NCBI RefSeq assembly: GCF_023091865.1
Contig: NZ_JAHXDI010000001.1
Coordinates: 744,001 to 808,000 of the forward strand
Source: Chromohalobacter moromii
Lineage (GTDB): Bacteria > Pseudomonadota > Gammaproteobacteria > Pseudomonadales > Halomonadaceae
DNA: 64,000 nt
Reading direction: 5' to 3'
Under the pieces are notes generated by a model. It saw nothing but the letters and a program-made list of their open reading frames with translations. It made no database searches and was not told the DNA's origin. Of this stretch, positions 54,932 to 64,000 are shown one piece after another (positions within the stretch are counted from its first letter, which is position 1; every line of letters begins with the position of its first letter). A program made the position numbers and the translations under genes.

Positions 54932-56319
54932 TTCAATTTATCTCCAATCAGCCAGTCGAGCGCTGCATCCATGCGTACGTGCGGGAGTTCGGGCGTGTCG
55001 CGATGCGGAGGCCGAAACGCCGTGAAGTCGAATCCCTGGCGAGCCCAGAAGTCGTGCTCAGGTAAGCGGGACGGCACGTCGCCGGGGAACAGCAGTACGT
55101 CTTCGCCTTCCAGGGTAGTACCACGTAGTGCGGGGCGGCGTTGGCCGTCATTATCCACTTCGCGTGGCTCGGTGGCACGCACCGCCGCCAAGGACAGCGC
55201 CTTCACCGGCACATCGGCAAAGCGCAGATCCTTGAGTGGCTCGGCAAGCAGGGATTCGAGTAAGGCGACGACATTGGGATGCTGTTCGGGCGTGACGTGG
55301 TCGGCTTTGGTCGCGGCAATGGCCAGACGATCGATGCGCGGCGAGAACAATCGGCTCATCAGGCTGCGCTTGCCGTAATCGAAACTCCGCATCAGGGTGC
55401 TCAGCGCCCGGGAAAGATCCTCGAAGCGTTCCGGACCGGCGTTGAGCGCGCCCAGCACATCGACCAGTACGATCTGGCGGTCGAAGCGCCGGAAATGCTC
55501 ACGGTAGAACGGTTTGACCACGTGGCGGCGATAATGGTCGAAGCGCCGCGCCAGCGTCTTGTAGACGCTTGTCTCGGGCAAGGCGTCGAGCTCGGCTCGG
55601 TTGGCTTCGCGCACGCCGGGAAGCGGAAAAAATTGCAGTACCGGCGCATCTTCCAGATCGCCCGGGAGTAGAAAGCGCCCCGGTTGCAGATCGGCGAAGC
55701 CGGCCTCGCGCGAGGCGCGCAATGCGTCGGCGTAATGGCTGGCGATCTCGGCGAGTTGGCCTTCGTCGGCTTCGTCGTCCGGGGCTAGGGTCTCGGCGGC
55801 ACTCAACCAGGTCGCAGCGAGGCTTTGGCGCTCACTGCCCATGGTGGTCTGCTGCGCCTCGCTCCAACTGAGGAAGTCGTGCTCGAGCAGGGGCAGGTCG
55901 AGCAACCATTCACCGGGATAGTCGATCAGATCGAGGGTGAGTGTTGCCGTATCGCCCAGCAGGCCCCGGGCGCGCCGTGTACGGTGCTTGATGGTCAGGC
56001 GCAGCTCACTGATGCCCCGCGTGGGCGCTGGCCAGTGCGGTGGTGTGCCGTCGAGGGAGGCCATGGCGGCGTCATAGGGAAAACGTGGCACGCCGAGGTC
56101 GGGCTGAGCGACCCGCTGGGCGCCAAGCAGGCGGCCCTCGCGGGCGGCGCGCAACAGATCGAGGCGTGCTTCCAGGCCCGCATGACGCAGCTGATGCACC
56201 AGCGAGGTGAGAAAGGCGGTCTTGCCGGCTCGGGAAAGGCCGGTGACGGCGAGTCGCAGTTGGCGGTCGCGGCCGCGCTCGATGAAATTGTGCAGTTCCT
56301 GGGTCAGGTGACGTCGCAT
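54928..56319 (-). CDS. ycjX: YcjX-like P-loop NTPase (DUF463)
   Basis: 463 aa from ATG 56317-56319 (E. coli YcjX 465 aa); the longer frame to 56376 is not conserved. Walker A AVTGLSRAGKTAFLTSLV and DLIDYPGEWLLDLPLL as Walker B/switch region; IAATKADHVTPEQ resembles the G-protein TKxD base motif. A GTPase-like protein; target unknown. Divergent from sufR with a Fur-like site between. Confidence 0.9.
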   Translation of the reverse strand: MRRHLTQELHNFIERGRDRQLRLAVTGLSRAGKTAFLTSLVHQLRHAGLEARLDLLRAAREGRLLGAQRVAQPDLGVPRFPYDAAMASLDGTPPHWPAPTRGISELRLTIKHRTRRARGLLGDTATLTLDLIDYPGEWLLDLPLLEHDFLSWSEAQQTTMGSERQSLAATWLSAAETLAPDDEADEGQLAEIASHYADALRASREAGFADLQPGRFLLPGDLEDAPVLQFFPLPGVREANRAELDALPETSVYKTLARRFDHYRRHVVKPFYREHFRRFDRQIVLVDVLGALNAGPERFEDLSRALSTLMRSFDYGKRSLMSRLFSPRIDRLAIAATKADHVTPEQHPNVVALLESLLAEPLKDLRFADVPVKALSLAAVRATEPREVDNDGQRRPALRGTTLEGEDVLLFPGDVPSRLPEHDFWARQGFDFTAFRPPHRDTPELPHVRMDAALDWLIGDKLK

Positions 56320-56397
56320 TACGGTATCCGACTGAAGTTCTGTCTCGAATGTGCGGGTGAATCGTGCCCAAGGCAAGAGCCGATAGTCTTCTCAAAT

Positions 56398-56416
56398 GGT
56401 AATAATTGTCATTATT
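56398..56416. promoter_or_regulatory. Fur-box-like sequence
   Basis: GGTAATAATTGTCATTATT matches the 19-bp Fur consensus GATAATGATAATCATTATC at 14 positions. It lies 125 bases upstream of sufR and 79 upstream of ycjX. Iron control of the SUF operon is common and fits. Confidence 0.55.
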
Positions 56417-56479
56417 GATGCGAACGGTCGTTATCTTGACGCTAACATAGCGTTCGAAGCCGCGAACTCGCCGGCTCTC

Positions 56480-56515
56480 TTCACATCGAATCCATAGAGG
56501 ACTAAAATGGTCCTC
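56480..56515 (+). promoter_or_regulatory. suf promoter with overlapping operator
   Basis: TTCACA (56480-56485), 17-base spacer, TAAAAT (56503-56508). A perfect inverted repeat GAGGAC (56497-56502) / GTCCTC (56510-56515), 7-base centre, straddles the -10 box. Repression by the adjacent Rrf2 protein is the natural reading. Start site near 56515, 26 bases before the ATG. Confidence 0.75.
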
Positions 56516-56540
56516 AATAGAGCATCCGTGGAGTGAGGGC

Positions 56541-57008
56541 ATGTTGAAGCTTTCCAAGCTAACCGACTATGCCGCCGTGGTAATGGCGCAGATCGCGCGT
56601 TACCCGGAGCAGGCACACGCCGCCACCGAGCTGGCCGATGCGGTGCAGTTGCCACACCCCACCGTCAGCAAGACGTTGAAGATGCTGGTGAGAGCCGGGC
56701 TTCTGGAATCGCGGCGCGGCTCGTTGGGCGGTTATCGGTTGGCGCGACCTGCGGCGTCCATTACCGCCTCCGATATCATCGGCGCCATCGAAGGGCCGGT
56801 AGCGATGACCGAGTGCAGCCACGCCGATGGCGACTGCGATCTGGTCAACACCTGCGGCGTCGCTGATAACTGGCAGCGTGTCTCGCTGGCTATTCGCACC
56901 TTGCTCGACAGCGTGACCCTGGCGCATCTAGCCCAGGAAGCACCGCTGAAACTGCCCGTTCAATTGCCCATACAGAGCGTGACCTTGGCGAGTCGCGCCG
57001 AGATTTGA
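56541..57008 (+). CDS. sufR: Rrf2-family regulator of the SUF Fe-S assembly operon
   Basis: 155 aa. HTH about 1-65 (LSKLTDYAAVVMAQIARYP; HPTVSKTLKMLVRAGLLESR). Fe-S ligand cysteines Cys92, Cys99 and Cys105 in ECSHADGDCDLVNTC. It is a longer relative of IscR typical of operon-linked SUF regulators. Ribosome site GGAGTGAGG. Likely senses Fe-S status and represses its own operon through the operator over the -10 box. Confidence 0.9.
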   Translation: MLKLSKLTDYAAVVMAQIARYPEQAHAATELADAVQLPHPTVSKTLKMLVRAGLLESRRGSLGGYRLARPAASITASDIIGAIEGPVAMTECSHADGDCDLVNTCGVADNWQRVSLAIRTLLDSVTLAHLAQEAPLKLPVQLPIQSVTLASRAEI

Positions 57009-57075
57009 TTAGACGATATCGGGGCCGTGGCGATGGCCACGCGCCGAGAGCATACCGCTCGGGAGGAGAGACACC

Positions 57076-58518
57076 ATGGCAAGTCAGGAAATGGAAGAGC
57101 TTGTTCAGCGCGAATATACCCAAGGGTTCGTGACTGACATCGAAAGCGATACCGTACCGCCGGGGCTGGATGAAAACACCATCGCCTTCATCTCGAACAA
57201 GAAAGGCGAGCCCGAGTGGATGCTGGAATGGCGCCTGGAGGCTTATCGCCAATGGTTGACGATGACTACGCCTTCCTGGGCGCATCTCGACTATCCGCCT
57301 ATCGATTATCAAGCGATCTCCTATTACAGCGCGCCCAAAAAGCAGGAAGATAAGCCGCAGAGCCTCGACGAGGTCGATCCCAAGCTCCTGGAAACTTATG
57401 AGAAGTTGGGGATTCCGCTGCACGAGCGCGCGGCGCTGGCCGGGGTCGCGGTGGATGCGGTGTTCGACTCCGTCTCCGTGACGACCACCTTCAAGGAGAA
57501 GCTGGCGGAAGCGGGTGTCATCTTTTGCTCGATTTCCGAGGCGATTCGCGAGTATCCGGAGTTGGTGCGCCAGTACCTGGGTAGCGTCGTGCCTCAGGGC
57601 GATAACTACTTCGCCGCGCTCAACTCGGCGGTGTTCACCGACGGTTCCTTCGTCTATGTGCCCGAAGGTGTCGAGTGCCCCATGGAGCTGTCCACTTATT
57701 TCCGCATCAATGCGGCGAATACCGGCCAGTTCGAACGTACGCTGATCGTCTGCGACAAGCGCGCCCAGGTGTCCTACCTGGAAGGCTGCACCGCGCCGCA
57801 GCGTGACGAGAACCAACTGCATGCGGCGGTGGTCGAGCTGGTGGCGCTGGAAGATGCCAACATCAAGTACTCGACGGTCCAGAACTGGTACCCCGGTGAC
57901 GAGGACGGCAAGGGCGGTATCTACAACTTCGTCACCAAGCGCGGCGATTGCCGGGGCGATCGCTCCAAGATCAGTTGGACGCAGGTCGAGACCGGTTCGG
58001 CGATCACCTGGAAGTATCCGTCCTGCATGTTGCGCGGCAAGGACAGTGTCGGCGAGTTTTATTCCGTGGCGGTGACCAACGGTCGCCAGCAGGCCGATAC
58101 CGGCACCAAGATGATTCATATCGGCGAAGGAACGCGCTCCACCATCATCTCCAAGGGGATCGCCGCCGGCCGCAGCGATCAGGCCTATCGTGGCCTGGTC
58201 AAGGTCGGTCCACGGGCCAAGAACGCGCGCAACTTCACGCAGTGCGATTCGCTGTTGATCGGTGATCGCTGTGGCGCGCATACCTTCCCGTATCAGGAAA
58301 TCGGCAATAGCTCGGCGACCGTGGAGCACGAGGCGACCACCTCGAAGATCGGCGAGGATCAGCTGTTCTACTGCCAGTCACGCGGCATTTCCGAAGAAGA
58401 CGCCGTCAACATGATCGTCAACGGCTTCTGCAAGGACGTCTTCCAGGAGCTGCCGATGGAATTCGCGGTGGAAGCCGAGGCGCTTCTCAATGTGACGCTG
58501 GAAGGGGCAGTCGGGTAA
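57076..58518 (+). CDS. sufB: Fe-S cluster assembly scaffold SufB
   Basis: 480 aa. Beta-helix scaffold on which clusters form with SufC and SufD. Landmarks: [50 protein letters not shown] (conserved Cys), and C-terminal [17 protein letters not shown] with [20 protein letters not shown]. Starts 67 bases after sufR with GGGAGGAGAG. Confidence 0.97.
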   Translation: MASQEMEELVQREYTQGFVTDIESDTVPPGLDENTIAFISNKKGEPEWMLEWRLEAYRQWLTMTTPSWAHLDYPPIDYQAISYYSAPKKQEDKPQSLDEVDPKLLETYEKLGIPLHERAALAGVAVDAVFDSVSVTTTFKEKLAEAGVIFCSISEAIREYPELVRQYLGSVVPQGDNYFAALNSAVFTDGSFVYVPEGVECPMELSTYFRINAANTGQFERTLIVCDKRAQVSYLEGCTAPQRDENQLHAAVVELVALEDANIKYSTVQNWYPGDEDGKGGIYNFVTKRGDCRGDRSKISWTQVETGSAITWKYPSCMLRGKDSVGEFYSVAVTNGRQQADTGTKMIHIGEGTRSTIISKGIAAGRSDQAYRGLVKVGPRAKNARNFTQCDSLLIGDRCGAHTFPYQEIGNSSATVEHEATTSKIGEDQLFYCQSRGISEEDAVNMIVNGFCKDVFQELPMEFAVEAEALLNVTLEGAVG

Positions 58519-58607
58519 CGCACCCGAGATGCAGTCAGGCGCACAGCCAAGGTCTCAATCCATGTATCGAAGTCGCCGGGCGACTCGAACGCAAGCAAGG
58601 TATCAAG

Positions 58608-59356
58608 ATGCTCGAAGTCAAAGATCTGCATGTCACGGTGGAAGGCTCGGAAATCCTCAAGGGGCTTAACTTGACCGTCAATCCCGGCGAGGTTCATGCC
58701 TTGATGGGCCCCAACGGGGCGGGCAAGTCGACGCTCTCGGCGGTGATTGCGGGTAAAGACGGTTACGAGGTAACCAGCGGGGAAATACTGTTCGAAGGCA
58801 AGAACCTGCTGGAAATGGAAATCGAAGAGCGCGCGCTGGCCGGTATCCTGCTGGGGTTCCAGTACCCCGTGGAAATTCCGGGCGTGAAGAACATCTACCT
58901 GCTCAAGGCGGCGCTCAACGCTCAGCGAGTCGCGCGTGGTGAAGAGGAAATTCCGGCGCCGGAATTCATGAAGCTGGTACGCGAGCAGCTGAGTTTCATG
59001 AAGATGGACGGCAGTTTCTTGCAGCGTGCGGTCAACGAGGGTTTCTCGGGCGGTGAGAAGAAGCGCAACGAGATCCTGCAGATGCTGGTGTTGCAGCCCA
59101 AGCTGGCGATGCTCGATGAGATCGACTCGGGGCTTGATATCGACGCCATGAAGGTGGTCGCCGAGGGCATCAACTCGCTACGCAATGCCGATCGCGCGAT
59201 TCTCATGGTGACGCACTATCAGCGTCTACTTGAGCACATCGTGCCGGATCGTGTTCATGTTCTGGTCGACGGTCGTATCGTCAAGTCCGGCGACAAGGAG
59301 CTTGCCAACGAGCTCGAAGCTCGTGGGTATGAATGGGTGCTGGAGGAGTCTGCGGC

Positions 59357-59360
<4 letters not shown>
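58608..59360 (+). CDS. sufC: SUF system ATPase SufC
   Basis: 250 aa ABC-type ATPase. Walker A GPNGAGKSTLSAVIAG, signature FSGGEKKRNEILQML, Walker B AMLDEIDSGLDIDA, H-loop VTHYQRLL. Drives SufBCD shape changes. A 4-base overlap couples it to sufD. Confidence 0.97.
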
Positions 59361-60694
<1,334 letters not shown>

Positions 60695-60698
60695 GCCC

Positions 60699-61940
60699 AT
60701 GAATGCCTTTGCCGAGACGATGCTTGATGTGGCGCGTGTGCGTAGCGACTTCCCGATCCTCGAACGTGAAGTTCACGGCAAGCCGTTGATCTATTTGGAC
60801 AACGCGGCGACCAGCCAGACGCCGTCGGCGGTCATCGACACGCTGGACGATTACTATCGGCGCTATAACGCCAACATCCATCGTGGGTTGCATACCCTGG
60901 CCGACGAGGCCACGGCGGCTTACGAGGGCACGCGCGAGAAGGTGCGTGCTTGGCTGGGGGCGGCGTCGCATCGCGAGATCGTCTTCACGCGCGGCACCAC
61001 CGAGGCGATCAATCTGGTCGCCAATAGCTGGGGTCGAGCTAATCTGCGCCCGGGTGACGAGATCATCGTCTCGTTGATGGAGCATCATTCGAATATCGTA
61101 CCTTGGCAGATGCTGGCCGAGGCGCTGGACGTCACGCTCAAGGTGATTCCGGTCGATGAGCGCGGCGTGCTCGATCAAGCGGCTTACCGGGACATGCTGG
61201 GGGAGCGCACGCGTTTAGTGTGCGTCAATCACGTCTCGAATGCGCTGGGCACCGTCAATCCGGTGGCGGAAATGGCGCGCGCGGCGCATGAGCATGGTGC
61301 GCTGATCCTGGTCGACGGTGCCCAGGCGGTGCCGCATCAACGCGTCGATGTCCAGGCGCTGGACGTCGACTTCTATGCGTTCTCGGGCCACAAGGCTTAT
61401 GGTCCCACCGGCGTGGGCGTACTCTATGGTCGTGAGGCCTTGCTCGAGGCGATGCCGCCTTGGCAGGGCGGTGGCGAGATGATCAGCCGCGTGTCTTTCG
61501 AGAAGGGCACGGTTTACAGCGAGATTCCGCACAAGTTCGAGGCTGGCACTCCGGCCATCGCGGAAGTGATCGCCCTGGGGGCGGCACTCGACTGGATAGC
61601 GGATACCGGCATCGACCTGATGGCGGCGTGGGAGCATCACCTGCTCGAGCGTGCCACCGACAAGTTGCAGGCGGTCGATGGCCTTCGCATGATCGGTACG
61701 GCACCGGACAAGGTGAGCGTGCTGTCGTTCGTGGTCGACGGTGCTCATTCCCAAGATATTGGCCTGCTGATCGATCAGCTTGGCGTAGCGATTCGTACCG
61801 GGCATCATTGTGCTCAGCCGATGCTTGCTAGCATGGGACTCGATGCAACGTGTCGCGCCTCTCTGGCCGCGTACAACACGCCGGAAGAGGTCGATGCATT
61901 CGTCGAGGCCTTACAGAAAGTCATCGCCATGGTGCGCTAA
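60699..61940 (+). CDS. sufS: Cysteine desulfurase SufS
   Basis: 413 aa from ATG 60699 with GAGGAGG before it. PLP Lys232 in FSGHKAYGPTGVG; persulfide Cys371 in RTGHHCAQPM; SLMEHHSNIVPWQ is the family's pyridoxal stacking segment. Group II desulfurase giving sulfur to SufBCD. No sufE or sufU follows, so the sulfur acceptor must be encoded elsewhere. Confidence 0.96.
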   Translation: MNAFAETMLDVARVRSDFPILEREVHGKPLIYLDNAATSQTPSAVIDTLDDYYRRYNANIHRGLHTLADEATAAYEGTREKVRAWLGAASHREIVFTRGTTEAINLVANSWGRANLRPGDEIIVSLMEHHSNIVPWQMLAEALDVTLKVIPVDERGVLDQAAYRDMLGERTRLVCVNHVSNALGTVNPVAEMARAAHEHGALILVDGAQAVPHQRVDVQALDVDFYAFSGHKAYGPTGVGVLYGREALLEAMPPWQGGGEMISRVSFEKGTVYSEIPHKFEAGTPAIAEVIALGAALDWIADTGIDLMAAWEHHLLERATDKLQAVDGLRMIGTAPDKVSVLSFVVDGAHSQDIGLLIDQLGVAIRTGHHCAQPMLASMGLDATCRASLAAYNTPEEVDAFVEALQKVIAMVR

Positions 61941-61950
61941 CGGAGACGGC

Positions 61951-62514
61951 ATGGATCAACTGCAAAGCCTCTACAAGGGGCAAGAAATGCCCTTGCAGCG
62001 CGATGTCGAGGCGATTTCGATTCCCTTCGGCAAGAGCGTGACCTTGACCGAGGATAGTATCGTCTCGGTGATGCAGGCCAAGGGTGGAACGGTCAGTGTC
62101 GGCTTCGAGGGACGCATGTTCCTGATCGAGGGACACGACCTCGATGCCCTGGGGCTCGAAGCAGTGTCGCGTGCGTCCCTGCCCGAGGGAGCCAGCGACG
62201 AGCAACTCGAGGCCTTCATTTGGGCGCAACTGCGGACTTGTTTCGACCCGGAGATTCCAGTCAATATCGTCGATCTGGGGCTGGTCTATGGATGCCGTAT
62301 CGAGCATCTTCTAAGTGGCGAGACCATGGTCACCATCCGCATGACGTTAACCGCGCCAGGCTGCGGCATGGGTGAGGTGATCGCCGAAGATGCCCGGCGC
62401 AAGCTTCAGGGCGCTGCGCAAGTGTCCAAGGTGCATGTCGAGATCGTTTTCGACCCGCCCTGGAGCCGTGAGATGATGACGGAGGAGGCGAGGCTGGAAC
62501 TGGGCATGTTCTAG
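61951..62514 (+). CDS. sufT: SufT (DUF59/MIP18-like Fe-S maturation factor)
   Basis: 187 aa. C-terminal half carries the MIP18/PaaD fold with DPEIPVNIVDLGLVYG and LTAPGCGMGEVIAEDAR (conserved Cys). N-terminal ~90 residues (FGKSVTLTEDSIVSVMQAKG) are the SufT-specific extension. It follows sufS by 10 bases. Members help load Fe-S clusters onto clients. Confidence 0.92.
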   Translation: MDQLQSLYKGQEMPLQRDVEAISIPFGKSVTLTEDSIVSVMQAKGGTVSVGFEGRMFLIEGHDLDALGLEAVSRASLPEGASDEQLEAFIWAQLRTCFDPEIPVNIVDLGLVYGCRIEHLLSGETMVTIRMTLTAPGCGMGEVIAEDARRKLQGAAQVSKVHVEIVFDPPWSREMMTEEARLELGMF

Positions 62515-62584
62515 GACGAGGTCTTAGTCGCTCTCTTTCTCATGGTGGGGCGTGGCTGACGCCCCTTATTCGTTGGAGATCCGC

Positions 62585-63277
62585 ATGCCGCGAGAAAACG
62601 GTCGCCGGGGGCTGATCCGGTGGGGATGGCGACTGCTCAAGTGGTGTCTTGTCGGCGTGATCTTCATGTTCGCCGTGGTGGTGGCGCTCAACGTCTGGGT
62701 GTTCGCCAAGACGGCTGGCCGTATTCATCACGACGCGCTCGTGTGCGATGCCGAGCCGGTCGGGCTGGTCTTCGGGACCGCCGAAGGACTTCGTGGCGGC
62801 GGCCACAACCCCTATTTCGCCGCGCGCATGGAAGCCGCAGCGCAACTGCTGCGCCTGGGGCGTGTCCAGCACCTTTTGCTGTCCGGTGACAACCGCACGC
62901 GCTACTACAACGAGCCCGTGTCGATGTGGCGCTCATTGCGTGCGCGTAACGTCGATAGTGACGATATGACGCTCGACTATGCCGGTTTCAGCACCTTCGA
63001 CAGTGTGGTGCGAGCGCGCCGTGTCTTCGGGGCCGAGCACGTGCTGATGATTTCGCAGGCATGGCACTTGCCGCGTGCTCTGTTCATCGCCGATGCGGTC
63101 GGTTTGAAAGCGGAAGGGTGCGCTGTGCCGGACGGTCGGGTCGGGGGCGAATGGCAGCTTTGGCTGCGCGAATGGTTGGCACGTGCAGCGACCGTCGGTG
63201 ATATCTACCTGTGGGGCAGGGTACCTTACTTTCTCGGGCCGCCTGAAACGTTGCCTATTCGCAAGAAGGAGGAGTGA
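62585..63277 (+). CDS. sanA: SanA/ElyC-like DUF218 envelope protein
   Basis: 230 aa from ATG 62585, favoured by GGAG 7 bases upstream over GTG 62552. One N-terminal membrane helix (about 21-42, VGVIFMFAVVVALNVWVF). DUF218 domain: VGLVFGTAEGLRGGGHNPYFAARMEAAAQLL and LSGDNRT, then DYAGFSTFDSVVRARRVFG. E. coli SanA (239 aa) supports the envelope barrier to vancomycin; same length and order. Likely co-transcribed at low level after sufT. Confidence 0.88.
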   Translation: MPRENGRRGLIRWGWRLLKWCLVGVIFMFAVVVALNVWVFAKTAGRIHHDALVCDAEPVGLVFGTAEGLRGGGHNPYFAARMEAAAQLLRLGRVQHLLLSGDNRTRYYNEPVSMWRSLRARNVDSDDMTLDYAGFSTFDSVVRARRVFGAEHVLMISQAWHLPRALFIADAVGLKAEGCAVPDGRVGGEWQLWLREWLARAATVGDIYLWGRVPYFLGPPETLPIRKKEE

Positions 63278-63295
63278 CGGTGCCCGAGGTTGGCA

Positions 63296-63730
63296 TCAGC
63301 GCTTGTGCTGTGCATTGAGTTCGCGGATCAACGCTCGGCAATTCTTCCAGCAGCGCTCCAGTGCCGGCTCTACGGCATCCGGGAGAGGATGGGTGAATGC
63401 CGTGCCCATCGCCTGCATCAACACGCGCTCTTGCTCGAGTAGCTCGCCTAGCAACACCTGGCTGTCGTTGCCCACGAAACTCTTGATACGACTCCATAGC
63501 CAGAGGTAGTCATCGCGCTCCACGTCGGCATCGCGCGGCAGAATATCGAGATGTTCCTTGGCCAGTTTCTGCAGCTCGCGCATGGCCTGGCCGCGCTCTT
63601 CATAATGCGGCTTCAGACGATCGCGCAGCGCGGGACGCAGGCGCTCGAAATTGTCCTGGAAATAATCGAGACTGTCGGCCAGCGCTTCCAGCACGCTGTC
63701 CATCGCCACTTGGCGATTATCGAGAAACAT
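63296..63730 (-). CDS. Small helical DUF2383/PA2169-like protein (tentative)
   Basis: 144 aa, four predicted helices. The C-terminal stretch WLWSRIKSFVGNDSQVLL then EQERVLMQAMGTAF resembles the ferritin-like DUF2383 family (W-x2-K, GND, ERxE-like), and the N-terminal DSVLEALADSLDYFQDNFER its first helix, but the fit is by eye. Strong ribosome site AGGAGGTGA. Lies between sanA (convergent) and rimK (same strand). No metal-binding pattern is certain. Confidence 0.6.
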   Translation of the reverse strand: MFLDNRQVAMDSVLEALADSLDYFQDNFERLRPALRDRLKPHYEERGQAMRELQKLAKEHLDILPRDADVERDDYLWLWSRIKSFVGNDSQVLLGELLEQERVLMQAMGTAFTHPLPDAVEPALERCWKNCRALIRELNAQHKR

Positions 63731-63840
63731 GGGCGGTCACCTCCTCCGGTGACGCAAATTGTGCGGGTGGAAACAGCGTTTTGCTACCCCGGCGGCAAGA
63801 AAATTTCCCCGTGTGGCACGGCACACGGGGGATGTCCCAC

Positions 63841-64000
63841 TCAGCCCTTGGGTTTGGGAGGTGCTTTGCGAGGGGTGACACCATTTTTCGCAATGTAATC
63901 GATGATCTGCCCGGCAATATCCTTGCCTGTGGCGGTTTCGATGCCTTGCAAGCCCGGCGAGGAATTGACCTCCATGATCACGGGGCCGTGGTTGGAGCGT
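63841..64000 (-). CDS. rimK: RimK-type ATP-grasp ligase, C-terminal end (runs off window)
   Basis: Only the last 52 codons are present; the gene continues past base 64000. Reverse strand reads [20 protein letters not shown] then [20 protein letters not shown] and a Lys/Pro tail. The [15 protein letters not shown] segment is the metal/ATP motif of RimK, which adds glutamates to the C-terminus of ribosomal protein S6. Identification rests on this tail alone but it is characteristic. Confidence 0.87.
   Translation of the reverse strand, partial: RSNHGPVIMEVNSSPGLQGIETATGKDIAGQIIDYIAKNGVTPRKAPPKPKG

Noticed and set aside
56890-58329. Long antisense frame opposite sufB
   Set aside because: No recognisable domains; sufB is certain on the other strand.

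Overview
This is a chromosomal segment of a high-GC, aerobic gammaproteobacterium. The gene content and order (gltA | sdhCDAB-sucAB-lpd-sucCD; nagR-nagA-nagB-nagF-nagE; sufR-BCDS-sufT; gltX followed by tRNA-Ala and tRNA-Glu) resemble the Pseudomonas/Halomonadaceae lineages. A halophilic Halomonas or Chromohalobacter relative is my best guess, but this is inference from gene order and protein character only. Most of the window is core metabolism. I see no prophage, transposase or CRISPR array.

Layout. 1-14 kb is nitrogen catabolism: the start of an NhaC-type antiporter, a class III aminotransferase divergent from a Zn amidohydrolase and an aldehyde dehydrogenase, then a long leftward cluster (two PuuB-like oxidases, a Pot-type polyamine ABC transporter, a PuuA-like ligase and a LuxR-type regulator as its last gene). 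Related inverted repeats (ATATACCC / GGGTATAT) lie in both promoter regions and could be the operator. 14-19 kb holds an aspartoacylase-like hydrolase, dusA, a strong candidate CsrA-titrating small RNA (CsrB/RsmZ type), a small charged secreted protein, an XRE regulator and a LysR regulator. 19-21.1 kb is gltX with two tRNA genes. 21.5-34.9 kb is a nearly complete oxidative TCA block with gltA divergent from sdh-suc-lpd.

34.9-40.7 kb runs leftward: a three-gene set (LPG-synthase-TM flippase-like protein, polysaccharide deacetylase, GT4 glycosyltransferase) that may build and move an unknown glycan or glycolipid, then RNase II and an NAD(P)-binding protein. 40.9-48.3 kb is a self-contained N-acetylglucosamine regulon: GntR repressor, deacetylase, deaminase and a full PTS phosphorelay (EIIA-HPr-EI plus EIIC-EIIB). 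48.5-56.3 kb is mixed: dienelactone hydrolase family protein, O-methyltransferase, a chalcone-isomerase-fold secreted protein, an M42 peptidase, a Cof-type HAD phosphatase whose 5' end is duplicated 2.4 kb upstream, a universal stress protein, and ycjF/ycjX homologues. 56.5-62.5 kb is the SUF iron-sulfur operon with its own Rrf2 regulator and clear promoter, operator and Fur-like sites. The window ends with a SanA-like protein, a DUF2383-like protein and the C-terminus of RimK.

The most interesting signals are the multi-GGA hairpin RNA at about 16.58-16.76 kb, the shared palindromes of the polyamine genes, the duplicated HAD gene 5' end bracketing a 2.3 kb block, the glycan trio, a hairpin-rich sdhB-sucA leader, and a DnaA-box/palindrome-bearing gap at 21.1-21.5 kb.
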